From NCBI GenBank assembly GCA_029531795.1, contig JAPEIS010000016.1, positions 1,240,001 through 1,304,000 on the forward strand: a stretch of 64,000 nucleotides of DNA. Reading direction: 5' to 3'. The first letter of the stretch is position 1; every line of letters starts with the position of its first letter. This document shows positions 38,410 through 50,114 of the stretch, piece by piece. The notes below the pieces were generated by a model. The model had not been told where the DNA came from. It worked only from the letters and a program-made list of their open reading frames with translations, and made no database searches. The translations under genes were made by a program, and so were the position numbers. This stretch comes from Sclerotinia nivalis. Its lineage: Eukaryota > Ascomycota > Leotiomycetes > Helotiales > Sclerotiniaceae.

Positions 38410-39545
38410 TTAGTATGGCGATCGTCTTGTCCTTAATAATTCATGGCGGTGGATGGCATTACAGAGCATGATGAGACAAAGAAATCACTGGCCCGAGGCA
38501 CCGCTTACGGCGTCCAGAGAGGAAGTTTTAGCAAGACCTTAGCTTCCACAACAGCAGAATTTTCAAATCAGTTACCCAGTCGAGCAGAAAGTCTGAAGAC
38601 TATCATGCAGATACTGGCCTCCATAATCTTGCGTAGGTTATCCATGTCCTCCGCGATGAGTCTGCCTCTTCCAGCCTGCCAGGTAAAACTGTTTTCGTCT
38701 TCTCTGTCGACGATATCATTGTCGCCTCATCCATCATCATCGAGCTTTCCATTGATCTACTCATGTTTTGACCAAGCTCCCCCGCCGTCTCATTCGCCAA
38801 GCTAAAGTTTCATTAGCACAGAACAGGACAACACAATCCTTTTCATTCGTCCACAATATATCCAAGTAGTTCTCGGGATTCGATAGGCCATTATTCATAC
38901 TTATATTTACTGCCTCCTAGTCATTAGTCCGATGATTCAACTCTACAATATCCCCTATCCTCCTTTACTTGTAACTTGTATAAGTCTTCCGAGCTTGGTG
39001 AAACATTGGGGATAAAACCCATCTTCATTATTCGCAACACCAAGTGTTCATCATCCACATCTTGTCAAGTTAAAACCTTTAACTTTCATCCTCTCAAAGA
39101 TCAAACTGTAGTCCGAACACCATAGCATCACTACATCAATGACAAGACCACGACAAAATCTTACCCTCAAGGAATTATACCGAATCTTCTTAAACAATCC
39201 GGATACATCTCTTCATCCCAAGTCATCTCACCACTCGACTGATTTGAGGATCTTTCGGAACTACTCATCATTAAATGACATTTTTTATACGATGTAATTC
39301 ATTACCTGCTGCTTCGAGTTGTAGCATCCAATTGCAATCTTGACATACTCTATTTTATTATTATTAGTTTGGTTACGATACAATATACTTCCTACACTTT
39401 ATACGGAATTGGGGGTTGAGGGGTGAAGAGGATGCGCGGTAAATGGAGATACGCACCACTATACGCTTGATGATATTGAAATTGAAGATAAATACTGTTT
39501 ACTTTCTTGAGGATCTATATAATAGATTTAAGATGATAATATCTT

Positions 39546-39546
39546 G

Positions 39547-39605
<59 letters not shown>
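39546..39605. repeat. (TTA)n trinucleotide tract
   Basis: About 20 uninterrupted TTA units. Confidence 0.95.
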
Positions 39606-39874
39606 GAAAAGTCGCTGGAGCTTGTATATAATATATTCTTAGAATTGTTAACGAAGTATAAAGTTTTTTTTTAATTGTATAAATTTAAAGTGTGTTTTTG
39701 AATGAATATATATATGTATACTCAATCAGGATTATTGGAGTAAATAAAATTCGAAGAATAAATGAATGTATGTCTTCAAATTTCAATATCCCTATTTCCA
39801 ATCGACTGGTACTTATATTCTTCATCAATTCCATTTCATGATTGTATCCTTTTCAAAACTTATCCATCATCTTT

Positions 39875-39936
39875 CATTCTCATTCTCATTCTCATTCTCA
39901 TTCTCATTCTCATTCTCATTCTCATTCTCATTCTCA
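39875..39936. repeat. (CATTCT)n hexanucleotide tract
   Basis: About ten uninterrupted CATTCT units, followed by pyrimidine-rich, low-complexity sequence. Confidence 0.95.
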
Positions 39937-40065
39937 CTCACCTATCCCAAACTTATCCATCCCCCCTCTTCCTTATTCATCCACCCCTCCCCTCTCCCCA
40001 TCCCCCCTCTTTCTCCCATCACCCTTCCCTCTTCCTTTTTCTCTCCCCTCCCCCTTCACCCCCAC

Positions 40066-40515
40066 CTAATTACACACATCACTAACCCCGCTCCCCTCAT
40101 CTTTACACCCATTAACACAATACTTCAAAAAACTAATCACCCCATTACTTCCCCCCACACAATGAAATAAATCATCCGCTCCACCATCTGCTTCGCCTAC
40201 ACCTGCATCGGCGAGACTTTGGTCGATTTGTGGTTGGTATTCTGTGTTTTATTAGATCAGATTAGATCGGATCAAATTGTATTAGTTGTATTGCAAGATT
40301 CCGAGTATTATGAGAGGATGAGAGGATGAGAGGATGAGAGGATGAGGATGGGAAACTGGGGATTTAGGAGGGAACTAAAGGAATAAGTAGAATAACTCAC
40401 TTCCAATACTAAGTAATGTCCTTCCGCAATAATTTAATCCGGGCGTACAATTACGAGCTAGGGTGTTGGTGGTGAGGGTGAGGGTGAAGAGGATAATGGG
40501 AAGGGAAGTTTTCAT
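40066..40515 (-). CDS. Small secreted cysteine-rich protein (candidate effector-like)
   Basis: Exon 1 (40401-40515) and exon 2 (40066-40241) are joined through a GTGAGT donor and ACAG acceptor in phase 1; the intron is 159 bp. The product is 96 residues. Residues 1-20 (MKTSLPIILFTLTLTTNTLA) are a clear secretion signal. The mature part has six cysteines: NCTPGLNYCG at its start, then FHC, KYC, NGC and DVC near the end, enough for three disulfides. A CTPGLNYCG start with a GC-D/E-G type end is a layout I associate with widespread small secreted fungal proteins of unknown role. Any effector role is inference. The gene was pieced together from two short exons. Confidence 0.8.
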
Positions 40516-40855
40516 GATTGATTTGGTTTGGTGGGTATGTTAAAGCTATGAATCTGGATGACTTGGGTGGATATGTTGTTTGAAAGATTGATAGGTGGAG
40601 GAGATTTGATTTGATTTGATTTGATTTGATTGTTTTGAAAGTGTTGTATTGAGTTTGAAAATGTAATTGGGAGTTGGAATTGATGGACATGGAAGTTGGA
40701 GTTGATGAATGAAATAAGTGAATGGGTCTTGGGATATTTTTATATTCATATTTGCAGCGGGCAATGTGCCTTGCTTGTGTGAGGTATCATATCATATTGT
40801 AAGGTTACCCAGTAACTGACCTCACAGTGCAGTGTCTACTCGCGAATAAATTAAC

Positions 40856-41062
40856 TGTTGGTATCGAAATGGTAAGGTTCAAAGTGTAAAGTACTTTAGT
40901 CTATTTGATAAAACTTGATTCTTAATTGTTACTATCTATATTGAAAGAACGAGCTCCTTAAATACATATTGAAGGAGCTCGTACAGTCCCTTATGATCAC
41001 ATGATCTAATACGATCATATGATTTAACTACGGTTCATGATCATATGACTATGATCCCGACA
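40856..41062 (+). mobile_element. Solo LTR, family B (207 bp)
   Basis: TGTTGGTATC to GATCCCGACA with perfect TTAAC direct repeats (40851-40855 and 41063-41067). Closely similar to the copy at 20028-20233 and in the same orientation. It lies about 340 bp upstream of the secreted-protein start codon, so it may sit in that gene's promoter region. Confidence 0.93.
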
Positions 41063-41067
41063 TTAAC

Positions 41068-42549
41068 ATTCCATGATTGGAATTGTAACGTAAAAGTTAT
41101 TTTATAGATACCATTGCAGGGCTATCAAACTATTTCTGGCAATCAGATCATGAGAATGATATGACTTGAAATGAGCAACAGAGTCAGGAGGTATTGACAG
41201 TTCACCGACATTATGTATGATGGGAGAAAGAGGAATCTGGAGATGCAATATGACGAGTCGATCCATTTGTACGACATGAATTGGTAGTATTATTTCATCC
41301 ATGATTATCATGCATATGTCCCTAAGCTAATGTCCCTAAGCTACAGATCTTACTCATATCTATCCCTCGAGAAACTATTGACGAGCGATTAATACATAGG
41401 TATCATTTATATGCTCACTACATATTCATTATGCAAATAATATGTCGTACACATCTCTATATCCTTAAGAGTCCTAAATACCCAATTATTATTTGTGTGT
41501 GTGTGTATGATGATCGGAAGAAGAAGATAATACAACGTTAGACAGGTTAGCTCGTATTTGCTCGGTAGAGACTGAGATATTACAGTAATTTCCGATTCTT
41601 TTGTGTAAGATGGTTTATGGATACACGAAATAAAAATAGGGATAAAAGTATTGTCTCACATACTCTACATAATTTATATATGCGGGATTTCTTATATGAG
41701 TGTTTTGAAATCCCAAGCCTCAGTATCCCGGATTTCCTACTCGGTTTTGTAAAACCTGATTTCAGATACTTTCAACTCATTATCTAAATATCATTCTCAA
41801 AATCGAGGTTGAAATCCCTGATAAAGTAGACCGTGCCAATTTCAACAGCAGATAAATAGTCATGGAGAACAGTACTACTTTATGATAATAAGAACGTATC
41901 ATCATTAATCTACTCATACTTTCTCCCTCTCTATTCCAAATCCAAGGTATAGGAATAGACGTTTATCTTCAACCAATTCAAATTTTCCACTGCCTCCTTA
42001 CTACATCTTTTAATCTCTAATTTCCCATCTAAATGAAACAAGATATCTCTCCCAGTAGCTTTTTCACACACAAAATTCCGAATCTTCTGAACCCGTTCCA
42101 GTTATCCTCTCCTACTTCCAACCTTCAAAACTTCATCAATCTTTTCGGAACCCATCCATTTCCACCCGATCTACCCATAATTACCAAAATGGCCAAAGAC
42201 AGCCCCAACCTCATTACATGACCTTCCCGCTGTCCTCCATTCTTTTTGAAACACCAGCACTACTAGCTGTACAAGCCATTGATTTTTCTAAGGTAGGAAG
42301 GATCAATCCGTTGGGATAGGTTACATCGACCTTTTGTTTTGAGTTAGGGGTTAGTTTGGATTGTTTGCCTAGGGCATTGAGAGATTTGGGGATGGAAAGT
42401 GAAATGGGGAAAGAGATGGAAGATGGAAAGAGGAGGAAGCTAGGAGAGTGATAGGACGAGCAGGAGAAAAAAGCATAAAGAGGGAAAAGAACAAGGAGAA
42501 AAATAATGAGAGATGCCACGAGAAGACAAAAATATCTCTCCAAAACATT
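41068..42549. other. Intergenic stretch
   Basis: No supported gene. A minus-strand frame at 42214-42415 (KQSKLTPNSKQKVDVTYPNG...) follows a good acceptor (CCCTAG at about 42371) and could be a further exon of the hydrophobin-like gene in another splice form. The phase does not match the model given here. Confidence 0.4.
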
Positions 42550-43087
42550 TCACAAAAAGAAAGCAACACATACATAACTCTCACTCCATCCACAACAACC
42601 TGTACTAATTATCTCCCCATTAACGGGACTTGTACATGTCCATTCATTTGCGGTGAGTGCTGTGGGTATACCGGTCCATGCGACGTTTTCGGCGAGTAGT
42701 GTTGCGTTTGTGCCTTTTTTGTCAGTTTGATCGTTTTGTTTCTTTTTGGGGAGATGGAGGAAGGGAGAATGATGGGGAGAAAGAAAAAGGCGAAGGGATG
42801 GCGGACGTTAGAGGAACAAGATGGAGAAGTGGGCGAGTAGACGGGGAAAAAAGGTAGAGTGGTGAATCGAGAGAGGAAAGAAGGATTGAAAACAACATAC
42901 AAGAACCATAAACCCCATGATCATCCACAACACAACAACCACCAAAATAACTACTCAAACAAGTCGTAGTTCTTGTAGACTGTATTTGAGCAACATCTCT
43001 TGAAGATATTGAAGAATGAGTGTAAAGAGGAGATGCGGAGGTGGTTAATAGGAGACTGAAAAGTGCGAAGAGAGTTTGATGAAGCAT
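42550..43087 (-). CDS. Hydrophobin-like small secreted protein, eight cysteines
   Basis: Exon 1 (42901-43087) and exon 2 (42550-42713) are joined through a GTATGT donor and an AAAG acceptor after a CTGAC branch site, phase 1, giving 116 residues. There is an N-terminal signal peptide (MLHQTLFALFSLLLTTSASP). The mature part has the cysteine order C-CC-C-C-CC-C, with spacings 7, 10, 23, 12 and 7. That order is the hydrophobin signature. The spacings fit neither class I nor class II cleanly, so hydrophobin-like is the right level. Expected role: surface-active coat protein of hyphae or spores. The 187-bp intron is pyrimidine-rich. An alternative GTATGT donor just before the last cysteine could change the C-terminus. 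Confidence 0.7.
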
Positions 43088-46000
43088 TTTTTGTACTTGT
43101 TGGGTTTTGTGAGACTGGTTCTTTGGGTGTATTTTTCTTGTGGTGAGGTTTGTATTTCGAGTTTTGCTTATGCTGGATGGATGGATGGACTGGGTTACTT
43201 GTGGTGATATAAAATTCAATCAATATCGATAAAAATCAACTCGATTTATCAATCATCAACGCCAACATCAAAACAAAATCAAAACACAATCACCAAACCA
43301 AAATCCCAAAATCTCGCACAGCGGGAACTCGTCCATTATAAACCCACAGCCCTATCCTAACATCCCATTTAATTTCATCCAACATACAACTAACTGACCC
43401 TCCTCTAGCCACCATCACATCCAATCCAAATCAGTCCACACGGCAAAAACCAACCCGGAAAAAATCCCACAACTCCGAAATCTGGGGTAAACAGGGATAC
43501 ACGGAAGGGTTTGCCGAAAAAATATGGGAGCATGCTGAGTCGTGTGAGATGGTAATATGGATAAATTGATTAGCGAGGTCATGAGATTTTGGGGTTTATG
43601 TATATGGGATTGGTTTTATTGTTTTGGGGATGGAGTGGAAGGGAGATTTGGGTTGGGATTGGGAATTTGGGGTTTGAGATTGGATTAGGTTGAGATGTAT
43701 ATGTGAATTGTATTAATTTTTGAAAGGGAAGGGAAGGAAAGGGCAGGAAAAAGAATGAGATTTTTGAGATTGTTTGTTGTTATTTGTATTGGTATTGAAT
43801 TCCTTTAAATCTTCTCTTGTTGCTTTTTTGAAGAGACGGGAGAAGAGAAAGGTTGAAGGGGCTTCTGATTGAATTTATAAACAGAGCGACGAAAAAAAAG
43901 ACCCAAGATCACGTGTGATATGAGATGTAGGTGTTAATAAGTAGTATTGTATTTGATCTGGCTTGAAGGTTAAATACACATGCTCGGGGCAAACATCAAT
44001 CCCTCATTCATCGAGGACCAAGCCTGCTTATTCGATTTTCCAAGGAGCATCGGGATTTTGGTAGTTTTCTGCTAGATATGAATGATTTGAACGTTAGCTT
44101 CGTGTGTGGAAAATGCTGCTTTTTCGAATTTCCAAGAGTGATTGAGATTTGGCATTACTCTGATAGATATGACTTGAATGCTGCTTCGTATTGAAGAAAT
44201 CGTGCTTATATACATTTCCTTGATGTATCATTTCTTCCGCTGTGGCTTTTTACTGGTGGATAATGTGCGGATTTGTTGCGGAAGACTTGTGAAGTATCGG
44301 TTCCTCTCGTGCTAGACGTAATCAAAGTAGATAATGCTGCGTGATAGTAACGAGTGAGAAGTATCGCATCAGTAGAATGAATTTAATTCCATTAGCAGCT
44401 CGTCCCAGATTCTTCAATAAAAGTCGAAATAGTTGTTATTAATCTCGTGACATGTACCATCCAATATCTGAATTCCATGACTCGGCGTATCTTTGTGCCG
44501 ATTAAATCCATCGGCTATAGCTTACTTGAACATCATTTGTTTGAACGTCCATACGCTCAGGTTTCTGTTTGATATTGGGAAATGCTATGGTTCGAGGATT
44601 CGTTTGTCATTGATTCAAATTTAACAAAATCGTGTTCTGGATGCATTCGATACTTAGGGCTTCTCATCTTTGCTTTGTCTATTTGAAAAATGAACTGCAT
44701 TGCGTCCCTGATGATTCAACTAAAGATCTTGTCAAGTTTTGCTCGGTCTTATCCTCGTCGTACGGCATATTGTGATATCGCTCTCGCAGTCAGAAATATA
44801 TGCTCGAATCTCTAGTGCTGATATCAGTAACTGTGCCGCAAGAGAGAATTTCGTACTGACCAGTGATTTCATAGCTGTCTCACGATCAGAAAGATAAGAG
44901 AAGCTAATTGCATAATGAGCAGTGGCAATGCCCTTGACATTGACATTGACTCGACTCGAAGATCATGATTAGTATAGTTCATCATTCTTCCACAACTCCG
45001 AAGCTCATTCTAGGCTCGAAATTTCCAATCATCGGAAAAATACTTAGGGTCATAAAACCAGTTTTCCATAGGTATCATTGCCAATACTTTCAAGAGTCGC
45101 GAATATCATGACCAAGGTGGCAATAGTTTAACATCCTTCAATAACTCCGAAGTCCATTCTAGGTTCGAAATCTCTCGAAACTTCCAATCGCCGGAAAAAT
45201 GCTTAAGGTCAAAAAACCAGTTTTCCGTAGATATCATTGCCAATACTTTCAAGAGTCATGAATACCATGACCAAGGTAGCAATAGTTCACTCAAACGAAA
45301 GATAAACCAAGGCAACCATCTTAAGCTCCGGAGATATCGAGTCCGTATCATGTTCCTTTCGGATTTCGTACATCCCGAGCTGAAGATGTGATATCTGATA
45401 ATAATGTTACAATGAATGTGGGTTTACTACCTTGATGCTGAAAAATGTCTCGTATAAGCGCCACGATGGATCTCTTGATAAGATCGATCCATTATTTAGA
45501 CTTTGAAGTTCGGCCGTTGAAATGTCAGATATGTCAAATATTAGATGACTCAAATATTCTATGAGTATCCATACGTGGAGGGCTCTGCGGGAATGCAGGT
45601 TGCATCTATTGCGAAGTTGCTGATGAAAATGTCGTGCATTTTAACTTTTCCGTACGTCCGTCACTTCAAGAGCTGGGGTCGTCGGCAAAGTGCGGTTGCA
45701 GCTTACCATAAAGTTGCAGCATTGCTAATGAAAATTTCGTATGCTTAGTCTATTCCGTACGCCCGTCAGTCAATGTTCGAACTTCGCTTTGACATCTCAT
45801 CGTACAGTTCTCCAATGAAAAAAAGTCCGTGGGGGGAAAATATGATAGTGGATGCACCAAGGGACAAGTTGTCAATCTGCATTGCTGCATTGACAGGTGG
45901 AGATAAGATTTTGAAAGACCGACAGGTTACAAATAATCGCTACTAGTTGCCAAATTGTGATAGGGCTCGCAGCACAAAGTATGCAGTGAGAATAATCTTT

Positions 46001-47686
46001 TAAAGTTCTTGAGTATCAAAATGTGGAACATGATGGTGCTCGGCTCAACTTGGCTGATGCTACCGTGCATATTTTCGTATACATTTCATATCTTCGTTTC
46101 ATTGCTGATTGTTCATGGCAAAAATTGTGCAATAAACTCCACATATGTATTGTTCTAGGCAAATTTAAAATGTACAGGTGGTTGGTGGATGAAATTGTTG
46201 CTCGAAAAAGATGAGGCAGTGTTGTTGATATACATGGCCAAGATACTTGGGAATTCTTGGGGTTACAGAATCCTACCCTATTACTACACCATAATTCATT
46301 ATCACACTTGTAGATTTGTAAACAATATATCTTAATAATAGGTCACTTGACATGTTTCAGAAGATCCAAATTTGCCAATTGCAAATGCTCATCCTTAATC
46401 CAAACACCCAAGATTCTTAGGAATCAATAAAGAAGCTTCGATCACCAAACTAACTCAAAACAATAGAAACAAAAGCAATAAGCCAAGTTGATAGCATCAA
46501 CTAGTATCTACCGTTTCCCGTCGGCACATCAAGTAAAGATCGTTGTTAAATCATTCAAAAATTGCTTGGTAGATCATCCTTCAAGAAGAATAGTTGTTGC
46601 CCAGCCCAGCACCAAGATCTCCCAAACCTTATCATAGATGCCAAGACCATCATTTCCCTTGAAATGGTTTAAATCGTTTCCAAAAGGGTTAACTTCAAAG
46701 CGGATCGGATCGATTGTAGCACTTTGTGCGTATCTTGGCCGGAACACCGCTTGTAACAATTTGGACTTCAAAATGTATGATGGGTAGAGGAGAGGAAAGT
46801 CGTCCGGGTAACTTACTCCCTCCCCAAATGTTCCACAAAGCGAGAAAACTCACCCCCTTTTTGGAAAGCAAAAACAATCTGGAGAAATTTCGAGTAACGT
46901 TTCTCATCTTTTCCATACCAAAAATTATATAAGTATATACCATAAAAGAAACTCCCAAACTCCATGGACTCGCCAAGGAATCATTGAAATGAACTTGGCA
47001 GGTACAATTAACATCACCAATAATATTTTAAATTTTGGACATATTCCGCGCCTCGCGATTGAGATATGTCGATAAGGAGATTTGGCGTGCCACTCAGCAG
47101 TCCATTCCCTCCGCCCATGTTCTTAATACAGACTCCGGATTGGCTGCCGGAGTTCCCGTAGATTCAGCGTGAAGATTTCTTTGGTTGATAATCGTCGCCA
47201 AGCAATATATGAGGGGCGAGTTTATTTTCCTAGTGTTTCTTCATCAAAGAATCAAAATAATCCGCGCCAGCTGGGGGAAAACAAACTTCTCTTGGCAAGT
47301 CATCATTTCATGTATGTACCCTTCCATTGCATTCAGGTGCCATCTTGGCTTACTGATGTGGAGTTTGTGAATCCGTTTTTTGGGGCCAAATGGCGCTCAA
47401 CCATGCCCAGGAATTTGTCTGACACAGATAAGTGATTCCTAAGCTTTTCATGGTTCTAATACTGAGATAATGGGCTGAAGTAAGAAAGAGGCATGGAGGG
47501 GGGAGGGGGGAAGGTACATTCGGAGAAATGTATATATTCATCGACATTTCCCTCCTCTTTTCCTTCTCATCATTCAAACAACAAACAATCAAATAACCAA
47601 TTCAATATCTACAACTCGCCTCCTTCCAACATCACAACAACATCCTACACTTAACAAACCTATTACAACCACCACCAAAAATCATC
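43088..47686. other. Long intergenic stretch, no supported gene
   Basis: Contains a tandem duplication of about 155 bp at 44980-45286 and a looser pair of about 50-bp units at 45613-45770 (AAGTTGCTGATGAAAAT...CCGTACGTCCGTCA and its partner). Short frames such as 46023-46214 (+) and 47169-47435 (+) have no domain or splice context I trust. Confidence 0.5.
44980..45286. repeat. Tandem duplication of an about 155-bp unit
   Basis: Two adjacent copies (about 44980-45131 and 45132-45286) share AACTCCGAAG, CATTCTAGG, CGGAAAAAT, CCAGTTTTCC, TATCATTGCCAATACTTTCA, AAGAGTC and CATGACCAAGGT. They differ by substitutions and a short insertion. Confidence 0.85.
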
Positions 47687-48004
47687 ATGTCTTCCACCAC
47701 CCAACAACCACGTCTTGGTAAGCTTTCATTCTTCTCCCACATCTCGCCTAATCATATACTAACAAACTCTCCAGACCGTGCCTACTCCACCTCATCTTCC
47801 TCCTCCTCCAGCTCCAGCTCATCCAACGATGGCTGGCTCATCCTCAACGGACACAGTTCCTCCACCGTCAGCACACCCAGCGAATCCACCGATGCATTCA
47901 ACCCATACCTTCAACTTTCTCCCGTCACACGTCCTAGTTTCAAACCAACCGAGAATGCTGAGGATAGACAAAGATTGTTCTTATTGAGAGCACGGGATAA
48001 CTAG
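47687..48004 (+). CDS. Serine-rich small protein (unrecognised), two exons
   Basis: Exon 1 (47687-47717) and exon 2 (47775-48004) are separated by a 57-bp intron with a GTAAGC donor, a perfect TACTAAC branch site and a CCAG acceptor, phase 1. The product is 86 residues. After MSSTTQQPRLDRAYST comes an 11-12 residue Ser run, then WLILNGHSSS, a Ser/Thr/Pro stretch and a charged end (AEDRQRLFLLRARDN). There is no signal peptide or membrane segment. A CT-rich leader and CACAACAACA-type sequence before the ATG resemble fungal promoter and leader regions. Function not recognised. Confidence 0.75.
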   Translation: MSSTTQQPRLGKLSFFSHISPNHILTNSPDRAYSTSSSSSSSSSSSNDGWLILNGHSSSTVSTPSESTDAFNPYLQLSPVTRPSFKPTENAEDRQRLFLLRARDN

Positions 48005-49254
48005 AAGGTTCTGGTTTTGGGATGGGAGTACAGGATTGGATACATGTCTTGATTGTATGGGAGATTGATAGAGGTAGAAATTGCCATTTGCATTTGTTAC
48101 CTTTCTCGGATTACAGAATGAAGGATGGATACTGGCGAAAATTGGGTTGCTTTTGATGCAAAGGTTTAAGGTTATTTGGCCCGGGTTTGAAGAGATAGGA
48201 ATATCAATATTCTCTTGAGCGGTAGATAAATGGAAATGGAATATAATTTCGAAAAAATAACTCTTAATCCCTTCCCCACGTGATGTTACTGTGCTTGAAT
48301 AGGTTTTTAATGTAAGTTACTGGTGCGGTAGTTGTGTATGATTTCAAATCTTCAATTTATTCTTCTCAATTTAACCATTACCAATATCCTCATACCACCG
48401 ATAAAGAGCAATCTGCAAAATAACCATTCCATACCTTCTCTCTCCTTGAATCACTTGAAGATCTTCCAAAATATTCTTCTTACTAGCAATAATCAATCAC
48501 GTGACCATAGATCTTAATATACACATCAAGACCTCGCTCTTAGAAGACGGTAGGCCGTCACTTATATTATGTATGTTTCTTTCCTCTTCCCTCTTCTTAG
48601 CTTTCCATTTATCAAAAACAATAAAACCGTACCAGTGTATTAGCTTTTCAATCCCTCTAATACTTTACCCTCAACCCACCCCCTTATGCGCATTAGCAAA
48701 ACATTTCACAGTTATATAAGAATAAAACAAATTCTAATGTATAAGAATTCTAGGAATTAGTATATCATAATCATTAATTAGTTAAGGGGATTTGAGGTTG
48801 GAGGTTGGAAAAGTTGAGAATGATTCTGATTGGTTTAATTAATCAGGGGTACGATAAGCAAGATAAGGAACCTCAAAATACGGCAAAGCCACATCAAAGC
48901 CACCAACGCCTCAAGTGGCTTACGTTTGGTGCACGGACGTTGGCCATCGGGCTGAAATCTATGTTCTCCTACCTGTAGAGGCAGCATTAGATGGATTGGA
49001 AGTAAACCCTCAAGTATTTAATGTATTGTCCCCAATTGCCCTTTAATTAGGCTTTATTTTAATAGGCTGAAAAGTATTGATACCTTGATACCTAGTTTGG
49101 TTATCATAAAGCTATGCCCTTTATCCACATTTCGACAACTATTATTTCTCACTCATAGCCATCTATCTACCTCGAGCCTTTACCCCCTTCACATCAATTC
49201 AAAGTGGTATATACTTATTTGTGTATATCTGCCAGTATCACTAATCGCGTAGCA
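48005..49254. other. Intergenic stretch
   Basis: No supported gene. Two CACGTGA words lie at about 48278 and 48499. Confidence 0.5.
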
Positions 49255-49945
49255 ATGGCATCAAATAATCCCATTACCAGCCTTCAATCTTCAATCTTCA
49301 ATCTTCAAGCCACACGCCAAAATTCGACCTTGACTTTCCCACGTTTGGGGGAGGAGTGGTACGAAGATGGAAATCCTCGAAGCGTGGAAGCGTCGAAAGA
49401 TGAGGTGTAGATGAGTTGGAAGAAGAGTTGCAATACGGCAGTGCCCATTCACTGTTACATTTCGGCCACTATCATACAACAGCAAACGGAAATCCAGAAC
49501 TAACCCGGCTAAGGATTTGCTTTATTACTATGCCTGAGATGAGTTCGATTTTACCTATCCCCTACCATTATACCAATTCTAATGCTAAGAATGCATGCAG
49601 GCTGAGCAAACCACCGGTGGCGATTACGAATTCCTCGACGACTATACTTTTGAAGCGGTTGGTCATGAAAGATATATCTCATGGAAGAAAGGAGACGGTC
49701 ACGTAATTTTAGGTATAAGAAAACTCAAGGCAGATTCAAATGAGGAGAATGGAATTGTTCATCCGGGATGGAGCGTAAAGATGAAAAGGGTGGATTTCAA
49801 ATTGGTGAAAACTACTACCTATTCATACATTTCAATCAAAGGGGAGGAAATACATTTCCACAAAACTCTGACCCCTTTCCAGCACTCAACATCATGTCCA
49901 CCTTACAATCGCTGCCATAATTCCCGCCGGGAAGAAACACATTAA
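49255..49945 (+). pseudogene. Unresolved or broken gene
   Basis: An ATG at 49255 opens MASNNPITSLQSS..., 51 codons to a TAG at 49408. A shifted frame then reads EELQYGSAHSLLHFGHYHTT. From 49597, directly after a good acceptor (GCATGCAG), comes AEQTTGGDYEFLDDYTFEAV, continuing through GHERYISWKKGDGHVILGI to about 49800. The first joint looks like a GT duplication (GGTGTAG), and the second intron lacks a usable GT donor. It may be a decayed gene or one whose true splicing I could not find. No domain recognised. Confidence 0.4.
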
Positions 49946-50114
49946 CAGCACCGGCAAACCCTTGTAATCCGTTCCTTTCTTGCTCCTTCTTTCATTCGCT
50001 AGTATTCACAGCGTCAAGGAGAAATTCACAAAGTACATTCTTCAAGTGTTTTGCCGATTCTTTAGCTTGCGAAATGACTTTCCCATTCGATGGGCATAAT
50101 CGGACCTCTAACTT

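Larger units (their letters stand above)
38410..40065. other. Intergenic stretch with simple repeats and a possible gene relic
   Basis: The minus strand at about 38568-38730 has an exon-like reading (DIVDREDENSFTWQAGRG, then RLIAEDMDNLRKIMEAS) ending in TGA. It has a stop just upstream and no start, so it is probably a gene relic. Further right lie a (TTA)n tract at 39546-39605 and a (CATTCT)n tract at 39875-39936. Frames through these tracts are artefacts. Confidence 0.5.

Noticed and set aside
39762..40170. Overlapping ORFs of Leu-Ile, Phe-Ser and Ser-His repeats
   Set aside because: All three frames of the CATTCT tract and adjoining pyrimidine-rich DNA are open; none looks like a gene.
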